Positions 1-12,100 of a DNA stretch of 64,000 bases are shown here, piece by piece. Within the stretch, counting starts at the first letter, position 1. Each line of letters starts with the position of its first letter. Where the stretch lies: NCBI GenBank assembly GCA_963693305.1, contig OY855908.1, positions 25,235,993-25,299,992 of the forward strand. The letters are read 5' to 3'. Below the pieces are notes generated by a model, which saw only the letters and a program-made list of their open reading frames with translations, did no database searches and was not told the DNA's origin. The translations under genes and the position numbers were made by a program. Origin of the DNA: Meandrina meandrites (Eukaryota; Cnidaria; Anthozoa; Scleractinia; Meandrinidae).

Positions 1-2312
1 ATAGTAAATTATGTTATTACGCGACTAAGATAGCTGAAAGATCAACCAATCATAATGCATATTTTCTAAGTATTGGATCTGGTATAATTTCTTATGTTGT
101 TACGGCTCTAACCTTAAAGGACAAATTAATAACGCTAGTATGTTTTTTTTTCCAATTTTAATTATTTCAGAACACATCTAGTTATTATAGAGCCCCCTAA
201 TATTGATACCTTTATGTCTACACATTTTCTCAAAGACGTTTACGTTGTAAATCGTACTGAGAGAGTATAGACCCCTGTTAAGGTATTTTGTTGAATCTTG
301 TAACAGGCAAAACAGCGACTCGTTTCGATATTCATTGCTTATTTTCTAAAACGTTAAGAACGGGTTTATACCTTGTTTGCAATTTTAAAGGAAACAAAAT
401 TATAAGCATCACTTTAAATTACCTTACAAAGGTAACATAGTCTTCTTGCAATATGCCAAAAAAAAAACATTAAAAGGCGCCAACTGTCGACTACATTCAG
501 AAGTGGGAGATGGCTCCGCCAAGATCCCTCATTTAACTGCCATTTACATGAATTAATTTACCAGCTGAAATACTCAAACCGTTTAGCGGTCTGTCATTAA
601 TTAAAGAGTCAAGCGACAGAAAGGGTATATATGGAGCGATGATGTTGAATATTTTTCACTCCAGCTTGTCATGTAGTTATCACTGTAGCTAACACTGCAG
701 TCAAAAAAGTCCTCATCAAGTAGTTAGGTAAGTAGGTAAGTATAAAAAATAATAAGGTATTTCTTGGAGCGAAGTTTTGAAACCATATTACCTTTATATA
801 GGCAGTCTTTTCCGTTTGTACTTCCTTGTATTAGAAAAGCGTGGTGCACAGTTGCCTCCCACATCCGTTTAGAAAGATAATTTTCCTTGTTTTCCTTCAA
901 AGTACGGATGGATATAGGATGGGTTGTGTCTAATGACATATCATAAATTCAAAAGTTTTATACATGTAAATGGATGGTAAATGAGATATCTTAGTGGAGC
1001 CCCTCCCACTCACTTGGAAACTTTTGTTCAGTTGGTATTTTGCACATTCAAAGATCATATTACTTTTTCAAAGTAATTTAAAGTGATGCCTATAATTTTG
1101 TTTCCTTTTAGAATTATAAACTAGGTATTAAAAAATGTTCTTACCGTTTTACAAAAAAGGAATAGATATTGAAGCGAGTTGCTGTTTACCCGTGAAAAGA
1201 TTCAGAAAACGTGTCTCCGGGGATGTATGTAGGTATGTAAAATAAAAACGATTAAAAATAATAAATGTACATAAAAAGATCACGAAATGGAAGAAAAGAA
1301 AACAGGGCTTATTTTTTTTAAGGTTTATTTGGTAGGCTATCACTTATCTTTGGAGTATTGCACGAGGTATCATAATAAGAAGGCATTTTTCGTTTTAGAA
1401 GGTGTAAACTAGAATCTACCAAAATAACACATTGTCAAAAACAATATATAATAACAAAACCAAGACAACCCTTTATAAAGTACTATATCATCTAGAACGA
1501 AAAATGTTCCATGTAATTAGACTTTATAACAGAAAAGCGACTGCAGGACCAGAATATGCGTGGATTGAAACAAAAGTGATTCTCCGTTCATGGAATTGAA
1601 TTGTTTTTATGCTACATTACATAGTGCTACATTATGAACATTTCTTCTCTATCATTATAGTGGCTGTAAGCCACATGAAAAGAAAGTAAGAATGGCTTCC
1701 GTGAGCCAAGAAGCTAACACACCAATGAAAAACCGAGCTAATAAAACAAATCTACATAATAAAGCTATAAAAATGCTTTTACGCAGCTTATAAAAGGTTT
1801 TAAAGTAATTGTATTTAATTTTCGGAAAAAAAAAACATTACATTTTTTTTACAAATTGCGAGCAAATTATTTCCTTTTTTCTATGTGCACCAAAATCAAA
1901 TTGAGCCTCTCCACTTTAGATTCTACTACGGCACTTGACGTAAATGGAAAAGCGTTATTAGCCAGAAACTTTTAGTATAATACATTTAACTAAAAAATAA
2001 CAGAGAAAAACGCTCTAAGCAATAGCACGTGTTTTTTCTTGTGATAGCATAATAAAGTTCGAGATAAAGTAATATCGTTGAAACCCGAAGGCACTCACGT
2101 TAACTATTCTGGTTACCACATGCAAAAAAGGAATGTAATACTCATTATACATACAGTTAAAAAAATATTGCCAAGCATTTGTATTCATAACTTTACGTTT
2201 GAACCATATTATCAGGTTATAAAAAAAATTATACACATCCAGAACCTGATCACCTTTGCTGTTAGGCAGATTGCCCGATTGCTGATATGGAGAAATATGT
2301 AGCTGTATGTTC
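1..2312. other. AT-rich intergenic DNA, nothing recognised
   Basis: No open frame here has a recognisable domain or plausible exon borders. The stretch is AT-rich with several homopolymer A/T runs. I see no convincing RNA gene or repeat pair. Confidence 0.5.
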
Positions 2313-2519
2313 TTTAAGAAATAGAAAACATGTTCCGTGTTTCTATCGAGTTATAGAAACACGAGTGGAAGTTTGGGAGAACGAGAAATAATCTGAGAAC
2401 ACGAGCTGATAGGCGAGTGTTTCCACGGCTTTTTTAGGTTCTCCTCAACTTTCACGAGTGTTTGTATAACTCGATAGAAACACCAAAAACATGTTTTCTA
2501 TTTCTTTTAGAAAACACCG
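2313..2519. mobile_element. Foldback MITE-like element with GTTTCTATCGAGTTATAGAAAC core
   Basis: The left end (about 2315-2370) and right end (about 2455-2519) are inverted copies: an A-rich stretch containing ATAGAAAACATGTT followed by the near-palindrome GTTTCTATCGAGTTATAG. The same core recurs at about 2605-2630 and 20526-20550, so it is a dispersed family. No coding capacity. Target duplication not resolved. Confidence 0.6.
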
Positions 2520-2549
2520 CGAAGAAAACACATTAAATCAGTCGTCTAT

Positions 2550-2655
2550 TTTTATCATCAAAATGTAAATTATCTTTGCTCGCGCCAACTCGTGCTAGTT
2601 CTGTGTTTCTATCGAATTATAGAAGTACGGGTTTTAGCACGCGCTTTCTTAAAGG
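2550..2655 (+). repeat. Dispersed repeat, copy A
   Basis: This block shares its order of motifs with 20462-20585: ATCAAAATG(T/C)AAAT, TCTTTGCT(C/A)GCGCCA, CTCGTGCTAGTTCTGTG, then TTTCTATCGA(A/G)TTATAGAA and a CGCGC..TTTTCTTA end. The shared ordering over about 100 bp shows common descent rather than chance. Confidence 0.6.
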
Positions 2656-2936
2656 TTGGTTTCTAATATTCGATGTGAATAATGACAGTGAGTATAATGA
2701 ACAATTGTGCATATTACAAGGTGTATGCTGCAATTTTGTTTAAAAAGGAATACAAAAGGATTGTACATCGCATTAATATTTGATGATGTGCTCTACCATT
2801 CCACAAGCTAACTTAAGTTAACATCAGTTAAAATATTTCGCCATAACGAACATATAAAGAATTGGCGCTTTAGGCGGGATAGCTGTTTAATTGCTAGCAA
2901 AAAGATCAGCTTCATAATCCTTTCTGCAAGCATCAT

Positions 2937-3200
2937 AACTAAAAGGGTGGCAGATCACCGCTTTTTAAAGTGTTTGACTCTTAACCGTGTCGAAGAAACT
3001 CAAAGAAATAAATTCATGATCTTGAACTAAAAGGGTGGCAGATCACCGCTTTTTAAAGTGTTTGACTCTTAACCGTGTCGAAGAAACTCAAAGAAATGAA
3101 TTCACGATCTTGAACTAAAAGGGTGGCAGATCACCGCTTTTTAAAGTGTTCGGCTCTTAACCGTGTCGAAGAAACTCAGAGAAATGAATTCATGATCTTG
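2937..3200 (+). repeat. Tandem repeat, 3 copies of an 88-bp unit
   Basis: Three head-to-tail copies start at 2937, 3025 and 3113, a constant 88-bp period. Each begins AACTAAAAGGGTGGCAGATC and ends near CATGATCTTG (CACGATCTTG in copy 2). Copies differ by only a few substitutions (for example TTTGACTC against TTCGGCTC in copy 3), so the array is recent or homogenised. No frame stays open through it and I see no link to a gene. Confidence 0.92.
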
Positions 3201-4050
3201 AGCTCCTTGTGCCCGAAATTGTCTTTCTATATTGGACTGCTCTGTTCAGCGAAAAAAAAAAATAAATAAATAAATAAAAATCCCATCTGTGAAAGGAATC
3301 TATTGCGCTGCAGCTGAACAGATAACAATTTCTACAAAAAAATAACACAACAAGCGTTTACAGTGTTATAATGGTTCTACATTGTGAGATCGTATAATTA
3401 ATAGAAGGATCTGATGTGAACTTGACACTTTTGTTATACAATTTCTCGGGCTATTAAAACTAATCATTTGATCAACCCAAAAGCAATAATTTTACCAATC
3501 AGAACTCGATGTACAACCAGGTAACCGCGGTGACAAGGGCGGCAAAATATGTGGTTGGTGGGAAAAGCGAAAGAAGTTTTAGATCTAATAAGCCAAGGAA
3601 AGAAAAGCATCTTCAGTTTGTTCTGTCGTTCTTTGAGTGAAAAGATCTATGAGGTTTCTTATACCTTTTTGCAACATTTTAGTTTGGCGAATTTTGTTCT
3701 AGGGGCTACGTTACTTGAACACAGTAAATTTAAATCGAGTTTTACAAACTTAAAATAACAACAAAAATGTAACACGGTAAATAATTTTCTCACAAGATCT
3801 CCGCACGTCAGCCATTTAAGACAGCTCTCTAAGGTGAAGAATTAAAAGTGTTGATTGTTTTGCTTTTCAGCGAGAACATCACACGGTTCCGATCGAGATA
3901 CATCTATACATGTATATGTAAGAAAAATATAAATGGTTTTACACAATCGTAGGAGCGCCGATGAAAACACCTGCAGAGCGAAAAAGAAGACGTTTTAACA
4001 CAGTGTAGACGGTCAGCACATATGAACCAAGTTAAATGGCCTAATGCACC
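3201..4050. other. Intergenic DNA, nothing recognised
   Basis: Between the tandem array and the tRNA-like unit I see an (A)n(AATA)n tract at about 3251-3280 and no gene. A short frame at 3549-3758 has no recognisable domain or splice context. Confidence 0.4.
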
Positions 4051-4053
4051 AAG

Positions 4054-4140
4054 AGCTCTTGTAGCTCAGTGGTTAGAGCGCTCAACCGGTGTCTGGAGGC
4101 CATGGGTTCGATTCTCGTCGGCTACTTAGGTTTTTTCTTT
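4054..4140 (+). mobile_element. tRNA-like SINE head (or degenerate tRNA gene)
   Basis: The block has a pol III A-box-like stretch TAGCTCAGTGG and a B box GGTTCGATTC spaced as in a tRNA. The anticodon arm (CTCAA ... TGGAG) has a mismatch and an 8-nt loop, and the acceptor ends do not pair properly, so a working tRNA is unlikely. The middle resembles the SINE at 63654 (shared CACCGGT.TC..GGAGG.CA.GGGTTCGA layout, here with AACCGGT), which favours a tRNA-derived SINE. The 3' end and target duplication were not found. Confidence 0.5.
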
Positions 4141-4259
4141 GTCCCACGCTCGTGACAAATGGACATTTCATCTTTATCAATGTCAGTGATTTCGACAAGA
4201 CAGAATTTTATTTCTGTAAAATCCTCTTCGGCGGATTCTGACCGCAAACGCTATATGCC

Positions 4260-5640
4260 ATAATTGACAACTCAACAACCCGAAGCTTTTAGGTAAATGT
4301 TTAATTACTTTCGAAGTAATGGAAAGCGTTGTCTGTAGAAATATAATTATAATCATTTAAAATTTTGCTTCAAAGTAAAGAGAATTGTCACCTTCAAAAT
4401 CGCCTTTGTGGCTTTATATAAAAGCCGGCATTTTGGTGATAAACGAGTCTGGCAGAATTTGGCAGAGCAATGTAAGCGCCACCACGCACTTCAAGGCAAG
4501 CCATTTACCATAAAGCGTGGGACGCTAGACAAACTGATAAGTTTCAAATCTTTCATTAACCAAACAATCTAACACCGTCAAAGTGATCTATTCCTGAATA
4601 AGCTGTAATGACCATTGGCCATTGTGTAGTTGTGAGCTTCTGCTTTTAATTCAGGCTTTTAAAAGAATTGGCAAATTACTTTAATGGAGGCGGATCGCTT
4701 CAGGGACCAACGGCGCGTTGCGTAAATTAACCTATTATGGAACGTTTATGAGTGCTGTGTTGAAAATCATCGGGGCGAAAACACCTTGTTTTTGTTTTCT
4801 TGTTTGGTAATAGAAGCGCTAGCTTTAAGCATAGTAAGTTTATCCAAAGCAAGACATCGCGGCTAACAGTCGGGGCCTCACGTCCTGGTTTAAAGTGATA
4901 CACTGCCTTTACAGTACCACAGAACGTAAGCGGTAAGAGAAAAGCGTTTTTTTTCTTGTCTAAAACTGCAGTCTTCTGAGAAAAGATATGTAAATTAGAT
5001 TGATCACAAAACTCGACCATTTAGTGTTGCTCGCGCCGAGTTATACCAGATTTACCTTAAAAGCGGAATCATAAAGCACCAATTTTAATTCATGATGTCT
5101 CTGAGAGTGAAGTACGGTATATTCGCGATTCGGCAGGAGACAGAATTGAAACTGCAACTTTTCCAGCAACTGACATCATGTATAGTGTTTCCCGAGTTTT
5201 GTTGTGTTAAATAATAATTAATTGCGACGTTAGCTGTCTGTTATTCAGGTAAGAGGGCATAGAAGAAATCGAAATCGAGATTGTTCAATGACATTAGTAA
5301 ATTTATTCAGTTAACTTATTATGCAGTACAAAATGGACTAAATTAATTTAATGAATATTCCACGGGACAAGGGCTTTAAACACGTTCACTGGGCCATTGA
5401 GGTGATGTTCGGTTTTGCTTGATAAACTTGGTGTTACGATTAACTAAGTTACGCGCTTCCAAACTCGCTTGAAAGATATCGCATAATGCCCTTGTGAGCA
5501 TTCTCTCCTATAAAGCCATTGCACATTTTTGGCCTATAATGACAGTACTAGTACAAATGCACGAGACTTCACTCGACTGACCTACAAATTGAAAAAGAAA
5601 TATCTGAGCAAAATAAAACGCATGCACAGAACTAACTTAC
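4260..5640. other. Intergenic DNA, nothing recognised
   Basis: No frame with recognisable protein similarity and no clear repeat pair. A 97-residue minus frame at 4727-5020 shows no domain and no codon pattern I trust. Confidence 0.4.
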
Positions 5641-5643
5641 GAT

Positions 5644-5860
5644 TATGACTGACTGACTGACTGATTGACGGACGGACGGGCGGGCGTTCGGACGGACGGA
5701 CGGACGGACGGACGGACGGACGGACGGACGGACGGACGGACGGACGGACTGACTGACTGACTGACTGACTGACTGACTGACTGACTGACTGACTGACGAA
5801 CGGACGCACGCACGGACGACGCACGGACGACGCACGCACGGACGGATGCACGCACGGACT
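5644..5860. repeat. Compound tetranucleotide microsatellite (GACG/GACT)
   Basis: A run of 4-bp units: GACT, then GACG/GACGG variants, a long GGAC block, a long GACT block (about 5750-5797), then decayed GACGCACG units. All three reverse frames read through as Ser/Val/Arg/Pro/Gln repeats, which is a by-product of the 4-bp period and not a gene. Confidence 0.95.
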
Positions 5861-8829
5861 GCATGATGTTCTCCTGATCGGCATTTACATTTTGTAAAAC
5901 ATTTTTCTCTATATGCAGTTACCTTCCTCTTGTTTGCTTTTATTCATTTAAACAGCAAAGCTTTTACTTTTTGTCAATATGTTAATGAACGTTTTAAAAA
6001 CGCTTTTGTAATATGATATGGCAGATCCCGAAACACATTAGTCTACACTGTTTTTTGTTCCGTAGTTGTTGCCGGAGAATTGAATAGGAACGCCGTGTCA
6101 TTTAAGCGCGACTACAAGATCCGTCAGATCTTGATTACACCTCAACCAAATGCAAAAATGGAAAATGTCTTGAAAACAACCCGGATTCTGCTGCATGTGT
6201 AACAAATTAGAAGACGTTGTCTCTATATATGTGTTTTCATTAATTTTGGCACCAATTTAGTCATTTTCGATTGCTGTACTTATTGGATGGTTTCTGAGGA
6301 TATTAGTGTTTCCATAGGGATTCCCATTATTAATAAGGCCAGGTCCCATTAAAGCTCCCACTTAAACTTTGCGAAAATAGACACCCGACTCGTTGTCTGC
6401 ATAATCGTTTATCTTTGCTTGTTTTCCTTTCCAGCATCGGCTTCTAGTGACTCTCTAGTTGCTGAAAAATATTGATGCCAAATTTTCCCTGTGGCGTTAT
6501 CACCGAGAAACAAAAGCCAGGATTCTTCAAAGGTATTGTCCAAATATATTTATTTGCTTGTTTACGTCTTAACATAAAATGAACAAGTAAAAAAAAAAAT
6601 GAAAACCTAATTGCCAGCGATAACAACACGCAGCGAAATTGATTTCTGCTTTGCATCAACATATTTAAGCAACTCCCGAGTAAATTAGTGTGGTTTAAAG
6701 TTTTTCAGCTTAAAATGTTGGTCTTCCTTTAAACCTGGGAGGTCATCCGACTGTTATGTTTTCTGTATTCCTAGTACAGGGTATATTATGGTACATCAAG
6801 ACGATATGCCCCAGAAGATTACTTTCTTCTCATAGAACTCATATCATAGCCTGTTGCAAAAACGCAGGAAGACTAGGGGCGAGTATGTAAAGATCGACCA
6901 GCTAAAAACTCTCACCATTTAAATAAAATGCTGTTAAATGATATCTAACCCAACCATCTCTGGGTGCTTTTAGCTTCGAAGTGGCGAAATGACAGGCTTG
7001 CAAAAAATGCAAAATCGTTTAACCCTAAAAATTGATGGCGCGTCTACCCATAGAAACTGTCTTAACATGTTTATTCGATTCAAAAGCACTAAACGGTTTC
7101 AAACTCGAAAAGGTTGCTTATATTTAGGAGTTCTGCTATTTAAATTATTTATTTTTCAAACAAACAACTTTATTTTTAAAGCGTAAGGGAACTGGGGTCG
7201 GCGACCGCAATTCCCTCACGCTGTTATTAATGTTGGTCCCTCTTACCAACAAAAGAGAACGTGACTTTTGACAGTATCCAGCGCGGTATTTTCCAAATAT
7301 TTCAAAACCCAAAACAAATTCATCAAATTTGCCGGAAGACCACGCGTCACTCAATATCAAAATAAGAGATTTTATCATTTACCGCATGTTTTCCGTGTAG
7401 ATAAACCGAATCTGAAAAACGTGTTGATGTCGATAGACAGTGGTGACATGGTGCATGTAGACAGAAATTAAAAGACTAATTACTTTTCTGGAGAGATCGT
7501 TCCAGCGTCTAAAGACATTAACGAATTCTACACCTTTTTTCTGAGTTTAGCATAGTCGAATTTGCAAAACCAAAAGGTTTTTCAAGGATGAAAAACAAAT
7601 AAGATATTTTCTTTAATTGTTCCTTATCTTCCGTAATTTCCAACTTGTTTCAAAGAATTAAGATTTTTTTCAAACTTTCTGTGGAAAAACAACACTGATA
7701 TTTTTAGTTTCATTATCTATGGTAAAAATTTATAATACAGCTAGACACAGGTGAAAGATTTCTAACGCTATGTGAAAGCAAAGTTTTGTACTTCCAATAT
7801 TACAAGAAACGTTGCTAAAAGCTATTCGCTCCTGTTTTCTCGTTTTATCGTTACATTTCATCAATCAGAAACAGCTCACATAATCATATGATCAATTATA
7901 TTACTGCGATCGTGTCGAGAACCAGCGCCACTTCTTCTGCCATTGATACTATCTTTGGCTCATAACATTTGCATTGCACGAAACAAGACTGCAACAATTT
8001 CAGTTTTTATTCTGGTAATATATTACTACTTTTCAACAAATACTATTCAAATAGTGAATTTTTGAACACTGCGAGCTTGAGAACTATTTAATCTGGAAAG
8101 GAAGAAACCGCAACAGATTTTGTTGTAAGAGAATTTAAAGTTGTCATTGCGAATTAATATTAAACCAACTTCCGATTCCTGACGTGACAAATACTTGAAC
8201 AGGCCTTCTTTATTTACACATTTTCTTAGCTTTCAACACCAACTACGTGATGTAGGCATAGTTCAAAGACCAAAAAGACATGATTTATCGGTAAAACATA
8301 CAAATGTATTGTCAAAAAAACATGCTGTGAAGAATGAACATGTCCCGCAGATTTCGCAGTGGGATCTCAATTTTCCCACATCACGCTCATCACGAAAAAA
8401 TGACATTACATCAGTAAATATTTGGAACTAGTTTTGACTGTTTTGCTTTATAAAACGTCCTAGTAGCATTTTTTTCCCTTTCAAAGACATTCTGGCGTTG
8501 AAACGAGCATTCTCCTTCGCTTTTCAAGCCAAAATGGCTCTTGAAGACAAAACTATGAGTCGATCGCTGATGCGATTTTAATACGTGATCTCGGAGCCTT
8601 ACATCAGGTTATAAACTTATTATAATGTTATTACAACGAGAACTCACGTTTATACAAGAGAAAACCTATTTGCGTATTGTGAAAGAAACCAGTTTTCCGG
8701 AAGACAGTGCATACGAGAGAAAATAAACTTAAAGCAAATCACGCAAGTTAAGTCTTGTACTTCAACAATCACTTTTTAAAAAAACACAATACAAAGCCAC
8801 TCAGAATGGCGCACACCTGTTCCTGCGTG
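5861..8829. other. Intergenic DNA with one small hairpin
   Basis: No gene recognised. At 7177-7222 there is a short imperfect inverted repeat (GCGTAAGGGAA ... TTCCCTCACGC around GGTCG/CGACC), probably a worn MITE. The rest has only short unsupported frames. Confidence 0.4.
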
Positions 8830-9105
8830 ACGCTGAGTGACGTCACAGGGGCGGCGGAAATTATCCTCGTCGGTTTCAAGTGACGCACGTAAGACATGAT
8901 AAAGTAAGACTTTCAATTGTATTACAAGATTAGCCAAGATTGTAGATAAAGAAATTCGGCGATTTCAGTTTCGAACGAATCATCGACCGAGAGAGAACAC
9001 AAAGTGAGCTGGCGGGTTAATTGCTTGGCTATAAACTAACGATGAGCACCGTCCTTTTAAAGATCTCAGCGGAAGCTACAACACGTGCATTTTAATTCGG
9101 TAAGT
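8830..9105 (+). promoter_or_regulatory. CRE-containing promoter-like block and possible non-coding first exon
   Basis: A perfect cAMP-response element TGACGTCA lies at 8838-8845, followed by a GC-richer stretch unusual for this region. A consensus donor (TTCG|GTAAGT) at 9099/9100 could end a 5' exon. The next plus-strand acceptor I find persuasive is upstream of the GPCR (CCTCGCAG at 25412), so this could be a distant 5' UTR exon of that gene. The promoter motif and donor are seen; the link is inference. Confidence 0.35.
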
Positions 9106-12100
9106 TGTTTTCTTATTTCAGTTCAATTTAAACTTTATTTTGCTACGACTGCATTAAAACGGTCACAATTCTAAACTTAAAAGAGTCTTAAAACGCTTTA
9201 GGCTTAATTAAAATAAAAATAACATTTAGGTTGCCCTTAACAGTTCAGTGATATTATGAATGAAAAAAAAATCGACATTGTTTACATAACGTTGAATCTG
9301 GTATTGTACGCTATTGCAAATTCAAATCCTGTGAAGTTCAGTTTACTTTGTAAATATAGATTTCCACGGACCAAATGTGTTTAAAGTGCATGTTAATTAT
9401 CAAGATTTCAGTTCATTCACTCGTAGCTGGAATCGAGCTATCATAGCGTTAAAAGAATGATTGTTTATGTGCGGCATCTATTTTAATACTTCTCTGTTTT
9501 TAATTTAATTCTACTCTTGACAGTTTTACAACTTATTATGCTTCCAGTTTTTCCTTGATGTGGTTAAAACCACCATACCAGACGCATTAGTGAATAGCAA
9601 TTTATAGTTCAATCGGTCCTTTACTTCGTGCTGCCCGTGAATTTTTAGCCGGAAATGGGGGCACAGAATAATCACGCGTGCTTAAACGTTTTCCAGCAGT
9701 AAAGTCATGTATTTATACTTCCTTTATTTGCTACAAAGGGCGTTTTACTCTAGAATAGTCTTAAAAACAATTATGTTTCCATTTTTGGCATCTTCTACCA
9801 TAGAAGATGAACCTTTCGGAAATTAAAATAACGTTGATTTTTCATGTTTTTTTTAAAGGTTATTAATAAAGCTCAAGTGTTTAAACAGATGTTTTATCCT
9901 TCCCTCGATCACGAAATCCGTGCAGTGCGAGATGACTGCATGACAACAATTATGATTGCGTGACAAAATCTGACTGTGATCTAAATAGCACGCGAACTCG
10001 ATTTTTGTGTTTTCTTCGTCTTTTTCGTTCGCGAATTTTAATTTAATACTTGTTTCTAGCAAAACAACCTAATGAACAGTTGAGAGACTTTGAAATGTTT
10101 GAAAATGTACGAACCGCGTTCTAAGAAAAAATTTCTGCCCAGGGAGAGGGGTGGCCTGGGGGCGGTGATTCTCAATGAATGGCATGACCTTTTAACTTTT
10201 TTTTCAGTCTTTCAAGGTATGCTCGATTTGTACTGTTATGTTAACTTCAATGGCATGATAGTTATTTTCCATTTAAGCGTTCGTGTTTTCGTCTCAGTCA
10301 CGTTTCCAGTCTATCCTTGTTTTTTTTAGTCAATTCCTGCCTATTTTTGTTATCAATATAAATTGATAAAAATAGCGGTTGTTACAAACAGTGATTTTTT
10401 TTTGTAGGAGAAGAAAGGGGTACAAACAATGGCACTAACTCTTTTGGGTTTAATACTGTCAATTTTGCTCCTTCTCGTCAAAATTTTTCTTTCAGTGTTA
10501 CAGTACACCCATCCTACCCTCCCTGGAGATATCTATATCTGCCCCTTGTCGTTCAACCCACGTAATGGCTGCACAGGATAGGGTTTCATGTCAAACGCCT
10601 GCATACTTGATAACCGATATGACGACCTTTGGAGCAGTCCAATATGAAGTATGCAATTAGGAGCGTAGTACTGCGCATGATCAATATCAGATACACATCA
10701 ACGTGTCTTAAAACACGTGTCTTTTTTTGTTTTTAGATAATACGCAGCAATTGTGATTATTGTCCATCTTCTCCTAAAGATTTCACACAAAATCAGGCAT
10801 GCACGTCATGAGAAAACAAATAATCAATCACTAAAATAAAAAAGTCTTTATTTACCATCATATTCTTGCAATTGGTGGTTTAAAAAAATTATAGAATTCA
10901 GTATACAAAATTTGTACGTTGATATCGGGGCTACTGAAAAGCGTTAACTCTTTAAACTCTGTGGTCATTTCAGCACGATCAGACAAAATCTTTTGAGTAC
11001 AAAATAGACTTTGTACTCGCAACCTTACTTTCTTTGGCCAAAAGACCAACAGACCAAAGGCCAAAAGACGTAAAAAGCCCTTATGACACTGTTTACAGAC
11101 AGCACAATATATAATTTATATTATCGATTGTGTAAATTATGCCTTGCAAAAGGTGTCACTCTTGACCACCTCTTTAATGCTTGGGCCGTGCGAAACACAA
11201 GATGGGGAGCATTGTTTCAATATCATTTTATATAGCTGCCATCGCTAATTGCGTTTTGTAGAAAATACGTTACGGCTGAAAATTATTCTTACAAATTGGA
11301 GAACAAATGAATTGAAGTAGCTTAGTTCGGTGTGCGTGCAAAAAAGGATTGGATTAAGGGGGCACTGTCATGGGGATTTTGATGCATTTGTGGTCATAAC
11401 GGGGCTAAAAGTATGAGTAAGAAGCGTCCCTCATTCACAAGATGTGCCTAGAACACCAAGGTGAAGATATTAAGCGAATTACTTAAGGGAAAGCGAGGTG
11501 TGATTAGTTTTTAGCAATTTATCCAAGACACAAGTCTGCCCACATTTTCAATCAGTTTTCGATTAAAATCTCATGTGTGCGTAACTTATGACCTCTTTTC
11601 TTACTTCATTGGACTGGTATTGTCACTTTTAACAAAGCTAGACCATTATTTTTAGCCTCAATGTAAATGTCTTTTGTCTTTTGGCTTTTCGAAGTGACGC
11701 TCGTGATACTACCCCACAATGTTGATTTGGTGTGAGCAATTGTTCAAAACGAAGCATACAAGAAATGAATTAAATTGAAAGGCCATTTGTAGGAGCAAAG
11801 TCATTACTCGTTCACGGTTCAGGAGATGTACAGTGTCGTCGTGTGTTCCAATTATTAAATAATCCATGAAACTTTATGAGAAGTTGTTTGCTATGTTACA
11901 GGGCGTGTTTTAGAACATATAGAAATTCTTGCATTCTTTCTTAGAAACGTGCAGAAAGCAATAATTTTGAACAAAAACAAAAATCAACAAGCTTTGCTAC
12001 TACCTGACCTTGACTTCGTATGAGCGTATAAGTTGCGCACATTTCGGTCACGTGGTACGTTTGTTCTTAATTATTGTAATTAGAAGAGCATTTTCCTTCG

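Noticed and set aside
4064..4130. Functional tRNA gene
   Set aside because: The A and B boxes are good but the anticodon loop has 8 nt, the stem a mismatch, and the acceptor ends do not pair; a SINE head explains it better.
5582..5884. Three overlapping minus-strand frames rich in SVRP/QSVS repeats
   Set aside because: They are translations of a tetranucleotide microsatellite; all three frames are open because the unit is 4 bp and stop-free.
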